Part shown: positions 26,185-35,778 of the stretch, one piece after another
Numbering within the stretch: the first letter of the stretch is position 1
How the letters are laid out: each line of letters begins with the position of its first letter
Assembly: GCF_024169315.1 (NCBI RefSeq)
Contig: NZ_JALJWR010000001.1
Location: 141,001 to 205,000, forward strand
DNA length: 64,000 nucleotides
Reading direction: 5' to 3'
Origin: Pseudomonas migulae
Lineage (GTDB): Bacteria > Pseudomonadota > Gammaproteobacteria > Pseudomonadales > Pseudomonadaceae
Translations under genes and position numbers: made by a program
Notes under the pieces: model-generated
Told to the model about the DNA's origin: nothing
The model's input: the letters and a program-made list of their open reading frames with translations, nothing else
The model's database searches: none

Positions 26185-27336
26185 TTATTCGCTGATCGAT
26201 AGCAGCATCCGTTGCAGCATGGCGTCGCAGTCGTGCAGTTGCTGGAGACTGACGAACTCGTCCGGTTTATGCCCCTGATCCATGCTGCCAGGGCCGCACA
26301 CAACGGTGGGAACACCTGCGGCGTCGAACAGGCCGCCCTCGGTGCCGAAGGCCACTGTGCCGAACGCTCGGGAGCCGCAGAATGCAGCGATCAGCTCAGC
26401 TGCTTCGCTGTGTGCATCCGTCGCTAATCCGGGGTATGCCGAGAGTTCACTGAAGCGAATTTCACTCTGGTCACTGACAGCCCGCATTCGCGGCAGTACG
26501 TGTTGCTCGGCGTAGGTTTTCAACTCCCGGGCGACGTCGCTCGGATCATGGGAGGGAAGGGCACGGACTTCGAAGTCGAAACGGCAATCGGCGGGGACGA
26601 TGTTCAAGGCTTTGCCGCCGCCAATCACGCCGGTTTGTACCGTGGAAAATGGCGGATCAAACCGCGCGTCGTGATGCTCGGGCGCTTTGAGCCTGTTGCC
26701 GATCCGTCCCAGTTCACCGATCAGTTCGGCGGCGTACTCAATGGCATTGACCCCAAGCGGCGCGTACGCCGAATGGCACGCGTGGCCCTGAATATCGCAG
26801 CGCATCGCCAGTTTGCCCTTATGCCCGAGCACCGGTTTCAGCTCGGTCGGCTCGCCAATAATGCACAGCATCGGTTTGACGGGCCGTTGTTCCAGCGCCG
26901 CCAGCAACGAGCGCACGCCGAGGCAGCCGACTTCTTCATCGTACGAGAGCGCGATGTGCACGGGCAGGCGCAGTTGTGCGCTCACCAGGGAAGGAACGAG
27001 CGCCAGCACGCAAGCAATGTAGCCCTTCATGTCCGCTGTACCGCGACCGTAGAGCTTGCCATCGCGCTCAGTGAGTTCGAACGGCGCAACGGTCCACGGC
27101 TGGCCATCGACGGGCACCACGTCGGTGTGCCCCGACAGGACGATGCCCGGCTTGTCCGCCGGGCCGAAGGTCGCGAACAGGTTGGCCTTGCTGCGCTGCT
27201 CGTTGTAGATCAGTTCGCACGGCACGTCGAAGCTCGCGAGGTAGTCGCGGACAAACTCGATGAGCTGCAGGTTTGATTCGCGACTCGTGGTGTCGAACGC
27301 CACCAGCGCCTTCAGCACCTCGCGGCTGGTGCTCAT
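26185..27336 (-). CDS. M20 family deacylase, acetylornithine deacetylase-like
   Basis: 383 residues, typical ArgE length. The metal-site motifs are GHTDVVPVDGQ and GRGTADMKG in the N-terminal catalytic part, DEEVGCLGVR further on, then a dimerisation domain and a C-terminal HKPDE. It hydrolyses N-acyl amino acids. Its start overlaps the DUF1028 stop (ATGA), so the two are coupled. Pseudomonads normally make ornithine through ArgJ, so a catabolic N-acyl amino acid substrate is more likely than arginine synthesis. Confidence 0.85.
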   Translation of the reverse strand: MSTSREVLKALVAFDTTSRESNLQLIEFVRDYLASFDVPCELIYNEQRSKANLFATFGPADKPGIVLSGHTDVVPVDGQPWTVAPFELTERDGKLYGRGTADMKGYIACVLALVPSLVSAQLRLPVHIALSYDEEVGCLGVRSLLAALEQRPVKPMLCIIGEPTELKPVLGHKGKLAMRCDIQGHACHSAYAPLGVNAIEYAAELIGELGRIGNRLKAPEHHDARFDPPFSTVQTGVIGGGKALNIVPADCRFDFEVRALPSHDPSDVARELKTYAEQHVLPRMRAVSDQSEIRFSELSAYPGLATDAHSEAAELIAAFCGSRAFGTVAFGTEGGLFDAAGVPTVVCGPGSMDQGHKPDEFVSLQQLHDCDAMLQRMLLSISE

Positions 27337-28010
27337 CGGTCGTCTCCGGCGACACCGTAGCCGGGGGATTTGTCCGGGGCGAGGGCGCGGTCGATGTAAT
27401 CCTGGACTTGCGGGCGATAGGCGTCCCACAGTTTTTCCAGCTGGCCGATGGGGTCTTTATCCGCCCAGTCGACCCGCAGGTTGATGATCGGCCAGGTCAG
27501 TTCGCCAACCACCACCATCGCCGCCGAATGCACTGGGCCGGCTTCGCCACCGGCGGCGATGGCGGCTTTCATCGCGGCGAGCAAGCGGTCGGCCAGTTGG
27601 CCTTCACCGTGCTCGAAGGCGTCAACCATGGCTTCGATGACCGAGCGGTCCGCGAGCATGTTGCCGGCGGCGACGCATTGTTCGCCGGACACGGCGTTGT
27701 GGTTGCCCAAGGTTTGCGCGCCGCTGAAATGCGCGGTCTGGCCCAGGTGGTCAATCGCCGTGATCTGCCGGTATTGGCTGTAGCCATTGCGCGTGAGGAC
27801 TTTGTCCAGCGCTTCGGCCGGGGCAAGGCCTTGCTCCATCAGGGCGAGGACGTCCGGGCCGAGGGACGGGAGGGTGATGTTCTGTGTGGAGACGGCACCG
27901 ACACCCGGCAACAGCCACGGGCAGCGGGCGCCGACGGCGATGCTGGAGGAACTGATCGCAATGCCGAACTGACCGGTTTCGGGGCAACGGGCGGCGATGG
28001 AGAAGGTCAT
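27333..28010 (-). CDS. DUF1028 family protein, Ntn-hydrolase fold
   Basis: 225 residues. The N-terminus MTFSIAARCPETGQFGIAISS, with VSTQNITLPSLG after it, is the hallmark of DUF1028 (PF06267), which structural genomics placed in the N-terminal-nucleophile hydrolase fold. No activity is established to my knowledge. Tight coupling with the M20 deacylase and nearness to RidA suggest hydrolysis of an amide or N-acyl bond in the same pathway. Confidence 0.85.
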   Translation of the reverse strand: MTFSIAARCPETGQFGIAISSSSIAVGARCPWLLPGVGAVSTQNITLPSLGPDVLALMEQGLAPAEALDKVLTRNGYSQYRQITAIDHLGQTAHFSGAQTLGNHNAVSGEQCVAAGNMLADRSVIEAMVDAFEHGEGQLADRLLAAMKAAIAAGGEAGPVHSAAMVVVGELTWPIINLRVDWADKDPIGQLEKLWDAYRPQVQDYIDRALAPDKSPGYGVAGDDR

Positions 28011-28055
28011 GGGGTTTGCTCCTGGGTTTGCCTGGGTGAAGTGGTTATCAGAACT

Positions 28056-28157
28056 GACGCCATCGCGGGCAAGCCCGCTCCCACAGGTCCGTCGTCGTGT
28101 ACAAAATGTGTGGTCACTGATGAACCTGTGGGAGCTGGCTTGCCAGCGATGGCCGCG
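28056..28157. repeat. two REP halves in inverted arrangement
   Basis: GACGCCATCGCGGGCAAGCC (28056 onward, ending CTCCCACAG) and CTGTGGGAGCTGGCTTGCCA (28126 onward) face each other across 39 bp. They belong to a slightly different REP subtype from the 2301 copy (GGCAAGCC instead of GAGCAAGCC). Confidence 0.8.
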
Positions 28158-28172
28158 ACTCGGTCTGTTTCC

Positions 28173-28589
28173 TTACTCAGGAATCACCGCAATCACATCA
28201 ATCTCCATCAACCACTGCGGCTGCCCCAGCGCCGACACCACCAACCCGGTCGAAATCGGAAACACGCCTTTGAGCCACTTGCCGACTTCCTGATACACCG
28301 GTTCGCGATACCGCGGATCGATCAGGTAAGTGGTGGTTTTGACGATGTGGCTCAGATCGCTGCCAGCCTCTTCCAGCAACAGCTTGACGTTGCGCATGGC
28401 CTGCTCGGCCTGGGCGCGCGGGTCACCGAGACCGACCAGTCGGCCTTCGAAATCCGTGCCGACCTGGCCACGAACATAAACCGTGTTGCCAGCGCGGACG
28501 GCTTGGCACAGGTCGTTGTCCAGGCTCTGGTTCGGGTAGGTTTCCTTGGTGTTGAACATGCGAATACGGGTATGGGTTGGCGTGGACAT
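28173..28589 (-). CDS. RidA family imine/enamine deaminase (copy 1)
   Basis: 138 residues of the YjgF/YER057c/UK114 family. RidA proteins hydrolyse reactive imines and enamines, and some subfamilies serve specific catabolic steps. The central VRGQVGTDFEG and the C-terminal DVIAVIPE strand fit the trimer fold; the equivalent of the RidA catalytic Arg was not confidently placed. AGGAG eight bases before the ATG fixes the start. It lies 24 bp downstream of the monooxygenase, so the pair is almost certainly co-transcribed. Confidence 0.88.
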   Translation of the reverse strand: MSTPTHTRIRMFNTKETYPNQSLDNDLCQAVRAGNTVYVRGQVGTDFEGRLVGLGDPRAQAEQAMRNVKLLLEEAGSDLSHIVKTTTYLIDPRYREPVYQEVGKWLKGVFPISTGLVVSALGQPQWLMEIDVIAVIPE

Positions 28590-28613
28590 TTGTTGCTCCT
28601 GGCAGAAAAAGGT

Positions 28614-29924
28614 TTAAGCACTGACCGTGGTTTTATGGGCGACCGGGGCTTTTTCAGCCTCGCGTTGCGCCGCGTCGTGGTAGTCGAGATAGGAACGCTG
28701 GATGGCGATGTGATCAGCCACGTATTTGGCATCGTGCCAAACGCCCCAGATGAACGAAGACCCGCGACGCGACTGCCATGGCAGCCCGAGGAAATACACC
28801 CCCGGTTCGCTCGATACGCCGCGCTGATGCCGTGGTTTGCCCTTGTCGTCGAAGGCGTCAACGTTGAGCCAGCTGTAATCCGTGGCAAACCCGGTGGCCC
28901 AGATGATCGAGGTCACGCCGGCCTTGGCCAGGTCGAGTTGAAGAATCGGGTGGGTCACGCATTCCGGATCGGGGAAGGTAATGCGCGCTTCAGGTTCTTC
29001 CGGCAGGTCGAGGCCATTGCGTTCGATGTAGGCATCGGCGGCATTGAGCAGCGCCAGATAGTTCTCGTCGCCACGGGCCAGGTTCTCGGCCAGATTGGGC
29101 TGGAACGTCGCCACGCCGCCGTTGAACGATTGGGTCAGGCCGACCAGTGTCATTCCGCGATGAGCGAGGCCTCGGAAGTCCACGGTGCGGCCGCCGTTCG
29201 CGCCACTCACCGCGATGGTGACGTGTTCACGCCCCGGCTTCATCGCCGCCTGGTCCCATTCGCCGAGCACGCCTAGCCACCAGCAGAAATCACGATTGCG
29301 GTACGCGCGAGGAGGGCGGTCGTGGGCGCCGACGGAGAGATAAACCTGCTTGCCGGAGCGCTGCAGTTCATCGGCGATCTGCACGCCCGACGAGCCGGCA
29401 CCGACCACCAGAACAGCGCCTTCAGGCAATTGTTGCGGGTTGCGATAGTCGGCGGAGTGGATCTGCAGGAATGGCTGATCCTGCGGGGCAATCGGCGGGA
29501 TGACCGCGCGCTGGAACGGCCCGGTGGCGGCGACCACGCGGTTGGCCTCGATCACACCTTCAGAGGTTTCAACGGTGAAGCCCGGACGACCGACGTTGCG
29601 TTCAACCTTCAGTACATCCACACCGGTGCGGATCGGTGCGTTGAATTTCTTCGCGTAGGCTTCGAAGTAATCGGCGACGCGTTCTTTGGGCGCAAATTCG
29701 TCGGGGCTGAGGTCGTCAAAATCAAGACCCGGAAAACGGTCATGCCACGCCGGACCATTGGCCACCAGCGAATCCCAACGCCCGGTGCGCCAGCGCTCGG
29801 CAATACGGTTACGCTCCAGCACCAGGTGCGGCACGCCCAGCTTGCTCAGGTGTTCACTCATGGCCACGCCAGCCTGACCGGCGCCAACAATCAGCGTATC
29901 TGTTTTTATTTTTTCAGTGGTCAT
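28614..29924 (-). CDS. flavin-containing monooxygenase
   Basis: 436 residues with two Rossmann motifs, GAGQAG (14-19, FAD) and GAGSSG (175-180, NADPH), and ATGFATDYSW near the C-terminus. This matches the FMO/YUC/CzcO-type NAD(P)-binding family, which oxidises N or S atoms or performs Baeyer-Villiger reactions. It is the first gene of a minus-strand run with RidA, DUF1028, an M20 deacylase and an NCS1 permease. N-oxidation of a substrate to an imine-type product that RidA resolves is a reasonable inference. Confidence 0.85.
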   Translation of the reverse strand: MTTEKIKTDTLIVGAGQAGVAMSEHLSKLGVPHLVLERNRIAERWRTGRWDSLVANGPAWHDRFPGLDFDDLSPDEFAPKERVADYFEAYAKKFNAPIRTGVDVLKVERNVGRPGFTVETSEGVIEANRVVAATGPFQRAVIPPIAPQDQPFLQIHSADYRNPQQLPEGAVLVVGAGSSGVQIADELQRSGKQVYLSVGAHDRPPRAYRNRDFCWWLGVLGEWDQAAMKPGREHVTIAVSGANGGRTVDFRGLAHRGMTLVGLTQSFNGGVATFQPNLAENLARGDENYLALLNAADAYIERNGLDLPEEPEARITFPDPECVTHPILQLDLAKAGVTSIIWATGFATDYSWLNVDAFDDKGKPRHQRGVSSEPGVYFLGLPWQSRRGSSFIWGVWHDAKYVADHIAIQRSYLDYHDAAQREAEKAPVAHKTTVSA

Positions 29925-30116
29925 CTCAATACCCTTCGACGTTGGAGTCAGGTCGCGAACGGCCTGCCATTTCTTGGGCTCAAGACTAGGGATGACCCTG
30001 GTATCGGTAAAATATTATTAAGCTGGCATTTGAGTATAAATAACTGAGGCAGAGCGTTTGATTCAGCAGGGCTGTAAACTGCCCGGCACCTTTATCACCT
30101 CGAACAAGAGAACCCC

Positions 30117-30497
30117 ATGGCCAATCAAGACATCACCTTCACCCCCGATCCCGACGCGGATTCCATCTCCTCCGATGTGGCCGGCTTCAACGGCATCCTG
30201 GTCTCCACGCAGATCCCGACTCGCGCCGACGGCAGCCTGGAACTGGGCGACATCACTTTGCAGAGCGAGTGCACGTTGCAGGCATTGAAGGTGGCGCTGG
30301 AGCGCGCCGGCAGTTCCATGGATCGGGTCATGCACCTGACCATCTACCTCACCGACATGGCCGACCGCGCCGCGTTCAATGAGGTTTACAAGCGTTTCTT
30401 CGCCAAGCCGTGGCCGGTTCGCGCCGCCGTTGGCGTGGCGTCGCTGGCAGTGGAAGGCATGCGTGTGGAAGTGACCGCGATGGCGGCCAAGGGCTGA
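30117..30497 (+). CDS. RidA family protein (copy 2, divergent)
   Basis: 126 residues of the RidA family, only distantly similar to the copy at 28173. The helix DRVMHLTIYLTDMADRAAFN is well conserved and the C-terminal strand VEVTAMAAKG fits. It is transcribed away from the monooxygenase across 192 bp and may share its control. A degenerate REP pair follows. Confidence 0.85.
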   Translation: MANQDITFTPDPDADSISSDVAGFNGILVSTQIPTRADGSLELGDITLQSECTLQALKVALERAGSSMDRVMHLTIYLTDMADRAAFNEVYKRFFAKPWPVRAAVGVASLAVEGMRVEVTAMAAKG

Positions 30498-30510
30498 ACC
30501 CACCACCAGA

Positions 30511-30590
30511 CCGTAGGAGCGAAGCTTGCTCGCGAAGAGGCCGGCACATCCAACATCAGTGTCGCCTGATGCACCGCCTTCGCGAGCAAA
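30511..30590. repeat. REPIN, decayed right arm
   Basis: The left arm CCGTAGGAGCGAAGCTTGCT is intact. The right arm keeps ACCGCCTTCGCGAGCAA but then diverges where GCTCCTAC is expected, so the element has lost part of its palindrome. Confidence 0.75.
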
Positions 30591-30650
30591 TTCCGGTTTA
30601 GTCTGGAATCGATCGATGTTCAACTGCTGGAACCTGACCGGGAGCCTTGC

Positions 30651-31109
30651 ATGAAAGTTGGCGTGATCTCCGATACACACGGTTTGCTCCGCCCTGAGGC
30701 CCTTGCCGCGCTGGAGGGGTGTGAACGGATCATTCATGCGGGCGACATCGGCAGTGTCGATATTCTCGACCAACTGGCGTTGATCGCCCCGCTGCATGTC
30801 GTGCGCGGGAACAATGACCTGGACGCCCCGTGGGCAGAACATATCGCCGATAGCTTGCATTTCGATCTCAACGGGTGGGAGACGTTGCTGGTGCATGACA
30901 TCGCCGATGTCCCGGTCGTACTCGATGCGTCCATCAAGCTGGTGGTCACCGGCCATTCGCACAAGCCACTCATGGAGTGGCGTGGCGAACGGCTCTACCT
31001 CAATCCCGGCAGCGCGGGACGGCGGCGTTTCAAACTGCCGGTGACGCTGGCGCTGCTGGAAGTGCATGAGGCCTCAATTGAGCCGCGTCTGGTCGCGCTG
31101 CTGGAGTGA
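30651..31109 (+). CDS. YfcE/MJ0936-type metallophosphoesterase
   Basis: 152 residues with the complete phosphodiesterase metal set: SDTH (Asp8, His10), GD (Asp32), GNND (Asn54), His82 and GHSH (102, 104). Members hydrolyse small phosphodiesters, with Mn2+ as the usual metal. GGGAG before the ATG supports the start. Its last 36 bases overlap the end of the ABC ATPase gene on the other strand. Confidence 0.85.
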   Translation: MKVGVISDTHGLLRPEALAALEGCERIIHAGDIGSVDILDQLALIAPLHVVRGNNDLDAPWAEHIADSLHFDLNGWETLLVHDIADVPVVLDASIKLVVTGHSHKPLMEWRGERLYLNPGSAGRRRFKLPVTLALLEVHEASIEPRLVALLE

Positions 31110-33167
31110 TTTTTCCGGGGGAAGACGCAGTTCGACCGGCGACAGATTTGCACCAGATCCAGTCCGTTTTTGGGACTCTTCAGTTTGAGGTGACAGCTCG
31201 GCGACCGGGATATGGCAGCGAATGAAACCGCTCTGTGTTTTCTGCGAGGGCGGGCTGCTCTCTGCACACAGGGCGCCGAGTTGCCGAGGGCAACGACCCG
31301 CCAGCGGGCATCCTTTGCCGGCCAAGGATTGCGAGCCCGGCATGGCGGGTGGTTGCGGCACGTAGTCATCCTTGCAAAGACCGGGTGCCGCGTGCAGGAG
31401 CATTTCGGTGTACGGATGCAAGGGCGAGGTGAAGAGCGCGTCCGTATCGACCATTTGCATCAATTCGCCGCGATACAGTACCGCGACCTTATCGGCCAGT
31501 TGCCGCACGACCGCCAGGTCGTGCGAGATAAACAGCATGGCGACGCGGTGCTGTTCCTTCAGCGCCAGGAGCAACTCGACGATTCTGGTCTGCACGGAGA
31601 CATCGAGCGCCGACAGAATTTCATCGCAGATCAACAGTTTTGGATTGACCAGCAACGCGCGTGCAATCGCGACCCGCTGGCGCTCGCCGCCGGACAGTTG
31701 TTCTGGATACCGGTTGAGATACCCCGCATGCAACCCGACACTTTCCAGCACCGTTTCAAGGGTGTCGGGTTTCAATTCCATCCCGAAATGCTGCAGCGGC
31801 CGCTGCAGAATCGCCTGGATGTTGCGGCGTGGATTGAGTGACGCATCCGGGTTCTGGAAAATGTATTGAATCTGCTTCAGCTGCTGGACGGATCTGCCGG
31901 CGAGGGTGGGTGCCAATACCTGGCCGTCGACGCTGATGCTGCCCGAAACCGGCGCGAGCCGGCCGCTGATGGCGCGGGCGATGGTGGATTTTCCGCTACC
32001 CGACTCGCCGACCAACGCCACGATCTCACCAGAATGCAGCTTAAGGTCGATATCCCGTGCGATGGGGACGGCTTTCTTGCCCAGCCATTCGGTGAACCAT
32101 CCCGACTGCGCGTAGGAAAGCGAAAGGTTGTCCACCGACAACAGCGTTTGCGCCTGCTTTTTTTTGCCGAGGGCGATCACCGGCGCAGGGGTAGGAGGTT
32201 GTGCGGCGGCCACGTCGGACCAGTGCATGCACGCCACGGATTGTGCGTCAGCCACACGGATCAGGTGCTGCGGTGTCGAGCGACAGGCTGGTGTCGCGAA
32301 GTCGCACCGTGGCTCGAACTTGCAGCCCTCGGCCATTTGATCGCGGCGCAGCATTCCACGTAAGCCGCGAGCGCCATTATGGCCGTGCTGTACCGACGGG
32401 ATCGATGCGATGAGTCCGCGCGAATAAGGATGAGCAGGGTGCGTCAACAATTGCTCACACGGCGCGACTTCGACGAGTTTGCCGGCATACATGACGCCAA
32501 TGCGATCGGCGATTTGCGCAAGCAACGCAAGGTCATGGGTCACGTAGAGCATCGCCATGCCGATACGGCTTCGCAGATCCGACAGCAGCTGGATGATCTG
32601 CCGCTGAGTGGTGACGTCCAGTCCCGTCGTGGGTTCGTCGAGCACCAGCAGGTCCGGATTGCACGCAACCGCCATGGCAATCGTCACACGTTGCTGCTGA
32701 CCGCCGGATAACTCGTGGGGATAGCGCCGGCTGACATCGGGCAGCCCGACCAGGGCGAACAGTTCGATGATGCGGTGCTCCATGGATCTCCCGTCCGGCA
32801 GTGCGCGGTGGGTCAGAATCATCTCGCGGATCTGCTGCCCGACGCGCATGCCAGGGCTTAACGCGGTCGTCGGATTCTGCGGGACCAGCGCAATGCGGTT
32901 GCCACGAAGCTTGGCCAGCGAACGGGCGTCGAGCGTGAGCAGGTCGGTGCCTTCAAACAACACCTGACCGGTCTGTACACGGCTGTTGGCGGCGCCATAG
33001 CCGAGCAGCCGATAGGCCACCGTGGACTTTCCGCAACCCGACTCCCCAACCAGGCCGAAGGTCTCGCCGCGGGCAATGTCAAAACAGACACCTTCCACCA
33101 CATCGGTCCATCCGGTGTGTCCGGCATAGGCGATGCCCAGGTTTTGAATCTCGATCAGCTTAGTCAT
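31074..33167 (-). CDS. fused double ATPase of a Dpp/Opp-type ABC importer
   Basis: 697 residues with two complete ABC domains in one chain. The first has [17 protein letters not shown] and [10 protein letters not shown]; the second has [17 protein letters not shown] and CDEILSALD. Each is followed by an oligopeptide-type C-terminal Fe-S-like Cys region ([23 protein letters not shown]). It is equivalent to DppD plus DppF fused. It ends the minus-strand operon that encodes the binding protein, a cupin and two permeases. The 3' end is convergent with and overlaps the phosphoesterase gene. Confidence 0.92.
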   Translation of the reverse strand: MTKLIEIQNLGIAYAGHTGWTDVVEGVCFDIARGETFGLVGESGCGKSTVAYRLLGYGAANSRVQTGQVLFEGTDLLTLDARSLAKLRGNRIALVPQNPTTALSPGMRVGQQIREMILTHRALPDGRSMEHRIIELFALVGLPDVSRRYPHELSGGQQQRVTIAMAVACNPDLLVLDEPTTGLDVTTQRQIIQLLSDLRSRIGMAMLYVTHDLALLAQIADRIGVMYAGKLVEVAPCEQLLTHPAHPYSRGLIASIPSVQHGHNGARGLRGMLRRDQMAEGCKFEPRCDFATPACRSTPQHLIRVADAQSVACMHWSDVAAAQPPTPAPVIALGKKKQAQTLLSVDNLSLSYAQSGWFTEWLGKKAVPIARDIDLKLHSGEIVALVGESGSGKSTIARAISGRLAPVSGSISVDGQVLAPTLAGRSVQQLKQIQYIFQNPDASLNPRRNIQAILQRPLQHFGMELKPDTLETVLESVGLHAGYLNRYPEQLSGGERQRVAIARALLVNPKLLICDEILSALDVSVQTRIVELLLALKEQHRVAMLFISHDLAVVRQLADKVAVLYRGELMQMVDTDALFTSPLHPYTEMLLHAAPGLCKDDYVPQPPAMPGSQSLAGKGCPLAGRCPRQLGALCAESSPPSQKTQSGFIRCHIPVAELSPQTEESQKRTGSGANLSPVELRLPPEKSLQQRDQTRLN

Positions 33168-33190
33168 GGTTCAAACCTCTTTATTGTTAT

Positions 33191-34084
33191 TCACGCACCG
33201 ACGACTGACCGTTGGCCCAGCATTCTCGATAGCCCGTCGGTAAAGAGATTGAGTCCGACCACGAGGGAGGCGAAGCCGAGTCCGGGCCCGAATACCGTCA
33301 CCGGTGAAGCGATCAGCAGCCCGCGGTTCTCGCTGATCATCAAACCCCATTCAGGTGTCGGCGGCCGGATACCGAAACCGAGAAACCCCAGTGCACCGAT
33401 CAGGATGGGCGCATAGCTGATACGCAGCGAGAATTCGACCAGCAGGACGTTGGCGGTGTTGGGGAGGATTTCTCGCAGGACGATGGACCAGGTTCCCTCA
33501 CCCCGCAGTTGGGCCGCCGCGACGTACTCGCGAGTGGCAATTTCCATGGCGGCGGCCCGCGCAATCCGCGCAATCCGCGGTGTGTAGACCAAGCCGACCA
33601 CCAGTACGATTAGCGCAGGTTCGCCGGCGAGGGCAGGCCCGGCGGCAATGATCGTCACCAGCGCCAATGCCAGGAACGGGATGCTGATCATGGCTTCGAC
33701 AAGACGCTGCACGATCTCGTCGAACACCCCGCCGAGATAGCCGGACACCAGGCCCAGCGTCGTACCGGCGACCATGCCCAATGTCGTGCCGGCCAGGGCC
33801 AGCAGCAAAACAATGTGCGCGCCATGCATGAAACGGCTGAGCACATCACGGCCGATTTGATCGACGCCCATCGGGTGTAGCCACGACATGCCGGAGAGCG
33901 GCATGCCGGTGCCCATTTGCGCAAAACCATAGGGTGTCCAGAACGCACCGATGAGGGCAAACAGCAGGTGCGCCACGAGGATGATCGACCCGGCCTTGAA
34001 CGCGCCCGGCATCGCTTGCCAGCGTCTGAAATAAGCCGAGAAAGTGTGCGTCCGCGGCGCGGACATCGCATTGATAAGACTCAT
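33191..34084 (-). CDS. ABC permease, DppC-like
   Basis: 297 residues with a long N-terminus, a first helix (about 33-52) and five more helices. The EAA-type loop REYVAAAQLRGEGTWSIVLREI contacts the ATPase. It overlaps the upstream permease by ATGA. Part of the peptide/nickel/opine-type importer. Confidence 0.9.
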   Translation of the reverse strand: MSLINAMSAPRTHTFSAYFRRWQAMPGAFKAGSIILVAHLLFALIGAFWTPYGFAQMGTGMPLSGMSWLHPMGVDQIGRDVLSRFMHGAHIVLLLALAGTTLGMVAGTTLGLVSGYLGGVFDEIVQRLVEAMISIPFLALALVTIIAAGPALAGEPALIVLVVGLVYTPRIARIARAAAMEIATREYVAAAQLRGEGTWSIVLREILPNTANVLLVEFSLRISYAPILIGALGFLGFGIRPPTPEWGLMISENRGLLIASPVTVFGPGLGFASLVVGLNLFTDGLSRMLGQRSVVGA

Positions 34085-35034
34085 CGAGATGTCCTCAGGC
34101 GAGGTTGAAGGAGAACGGCGCAGATGTCGGCCACGAGATTGGCCGCGATGTAGACCGCCGCGCTGATCATCACCGTGGCCTTGATCAAGGGAAGATCACG
34201 CAGTTGCAAGGCATCGATCAGCAGCGTGCCAAACCCGGGGTAGGAGAAGACACGTTCGACAATGACCACGCCACCGATCAGGAACCCGAGGTTGAGCGCC
34301 GTGATGTTGAGTGCCGGAACAATTGCATTCGGCATCGCGTGTCGCCAGAGCACGGCGTGAGGCCGCAAGCCTTTCAGTTCGGCGAGGCGTACGTAGTCGG
34401 AGCGCAGCACCTCGATCAGGCTGTCGCGCAAGACGCGGATGGCGTACACCGCCATGATGATGGCGAGGGTCACGGCCGGCAGGATCATGGCACGCAGGTT
34501 GTCCAGCCAGGTGCCGGCATCGGACACCGTCGCCAGCGCGGGCAGGATGGGCATGGCCACGGCGAAGATAAACAACAGAATCGTCGCGAGCAGGAAGTCG
34601 GGCAGCGACAGCAGCACCAGCGTCACGACCGAAATGACGTGGTCGACCTTCGTGCCGCGGCGTGTGGCTTGAATCACCGCCGGTACGATCGCAAGTACCA
34701 GATACATGGCAAAGGCCAGCAGCGACAGCAGCAGCGTGTTGACGATGCGTGGGCCAAGCACGTCGGCAATCGGCCGGCCGGTGGCAATCGACACCCCAAG
34801 ATTGCCCTGGAGCAAATCGCCCAGCCAGTGCAGGTAACGGCTGAATGGCGGATCACCGAGGTGCAGTTGCGCACGCAGCACTTCCAGTGCCTTTGCGGTG
34901 GCGTCGCGGCCAAGGATCCGGGTGGCGACATCCCCCGGCAGGGCTTCGAGAATCAGGAAGATCAGTAGGGAGACGAGCAGCAGCGTAACGGCGGAAAGCA
35001 TGACCCTACTGATGACAAGCCGCAGAATCTTCAT
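34081..35034 (-). CDS. ABC permease, DppB-like
   Basis: 317 residues with six helices. The N-terminus has ALPGDVATRILG, a block typical of DppB proteins, and the EAA loop reads SDYVRLAELKGLRPHAVLWRH. The ATG at 35032-35034 overlaps the cupin stop, so translation is coupled to the cupin. An upstream in-frame start would run through the cupin gene and is rejected. Confidence 0.9.
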   Translation of the reverse strand: MKILRLVISRVMLSAVTLLLVSLLIFLILEALPGDVATRILGRDATAKALEVLRAQLHLGDPPFSRYLHWLGDLLQGNLGVSIATGRPIADVLGPRIVNTLLLSLLAFAMYLVLAIVPAVIQATRRGTKVDHVISVVTLVLLSLPDFLLATILLFIFAVAMPILPALATVSDAGTWLDNLRAMILPAVTLAIIMAVYAIRVLRDSLIEVLRSDYVRLAELKGLRPHAVLWRHAMPNAIVPALNITALNLGFLIGGVVIVERVFSYPGFGTLLIDALQLRDLPLIKATVMISAAVYIAANLVADICAVLLQPRLRTSR

Positions 35035-35702
35035 TTCGATTTTGCCCCTTGAGTCGTCAAGGTTGAGTGCAACGCCATCCAGTCGGGGATAAAGGCTGCA
35101 TCGGTGTCGAGATCGCCTTGCCAGACGTACAAGAGCACCAAAGGCCTGTCCGCTGCGAGCGTGGCATGGGGGATCCACGACGGATGATGAATGATTTCAC
35201 CGGTCTCCCGTGATGACCACGTGTCGGCGCCGGTTCGCCAGAACGACGGGCCGGTGACGGTGTAATAGATTTCGTCAGCCGGGTGGCTGTGCAAGGGGTA
35301 GTGGGTGGCGGGGCCGAGCAGCATCAGGCCGAAGGAGATTTCGGCATCCTTGATCAGCGCCGGTGGTCCGCTCTCGGGCCCGCATATAACGCTGTAGCCG
35401 TAGTTGTTGGCAAAGTCCGCGCTGGGCGGGGCGGCCAGGTAGCTTTCGCTGCGAGTCAGGTGGAGCGCGGGCATGAGATTCGACAGCGCTTCGGCCAAGG
35501 CGCAACCCGAGGCATAAGTGCTTAGCTCGGCCTCACAGGATGTCTGCACGGGTACTCGTGCGGCAGGCACGTCTTGAAGGGGCGGCAGGTTCGATTGCAA
35601 AAAGCGCAGGCGTTTTGCGTGCAACCTCGCGACGGGTTGATCATCGCGATCCAGCACATCGGCAAAGCATTGGAGAAATCTGGACAGATTTGAGCGTGTC
35701 AT
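35031..35702 (-). CDS. DMSP-lyase-like cupin protein
   Basis: 223 residues. The C-terminal cupin carries His138 and His140 (LHSH), Glu144 and Tyr146 (DEIYY) and His179 (IPHATL). This is the metal and catalytic set of the cupin-type dimethylsulfoniopropionate lyases DddQ/DddL/DddW. GGGGAGGAGG before the ATG at 35700-35702 makes this start much better than the longer frame to 35756. It lies between the binding-protein and permease genes of an ABC operon. Many members of this superfamily have unknown substrates, so DMSP is only one option. Confidence 0.75.
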   Translation of the reverse strand: MTRSNLSRFLQCFADVLDRDDQPVARLHAKRLRFLQSNLPPLQDVPAARVPVQTSCEAELSTYASGCALAEALSNLMPALHLTRSESYLAAPPSADFANNYGYSVICGPESGPPALIKDAEISFGLMLLGPATHYPLHSHPADEIYYTVTGPSFWRTGADTWSSRETGEIIHHPSWIPHATLAADRPLVLLYVWQGDLDTDAAFIPDWMALHSTLTTQGAKSK

Positions 35703-35778
35703 TCGCACAGCCTCCTCCCCGGAGCCTTCAGGCTCCGTGGACTGGATTGAATTCAAATGGGGCGAGTGGGGCGAGCGG

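Noticed and set aside
2301..30590. CRISPR array from the recurring palindromes
   Set aside because: The repeats are scattered singly between genes, lack regular spacers and match REP elements. There are no cas genes.
34081..35178. Longer start for the DppB-like permease at 35178
   Set aside because: The extra 48 residues overlap the cupin gene out of frame, have no membrane character and no ribosome site. The ATG at 35034 is coupled to the cupin stop.
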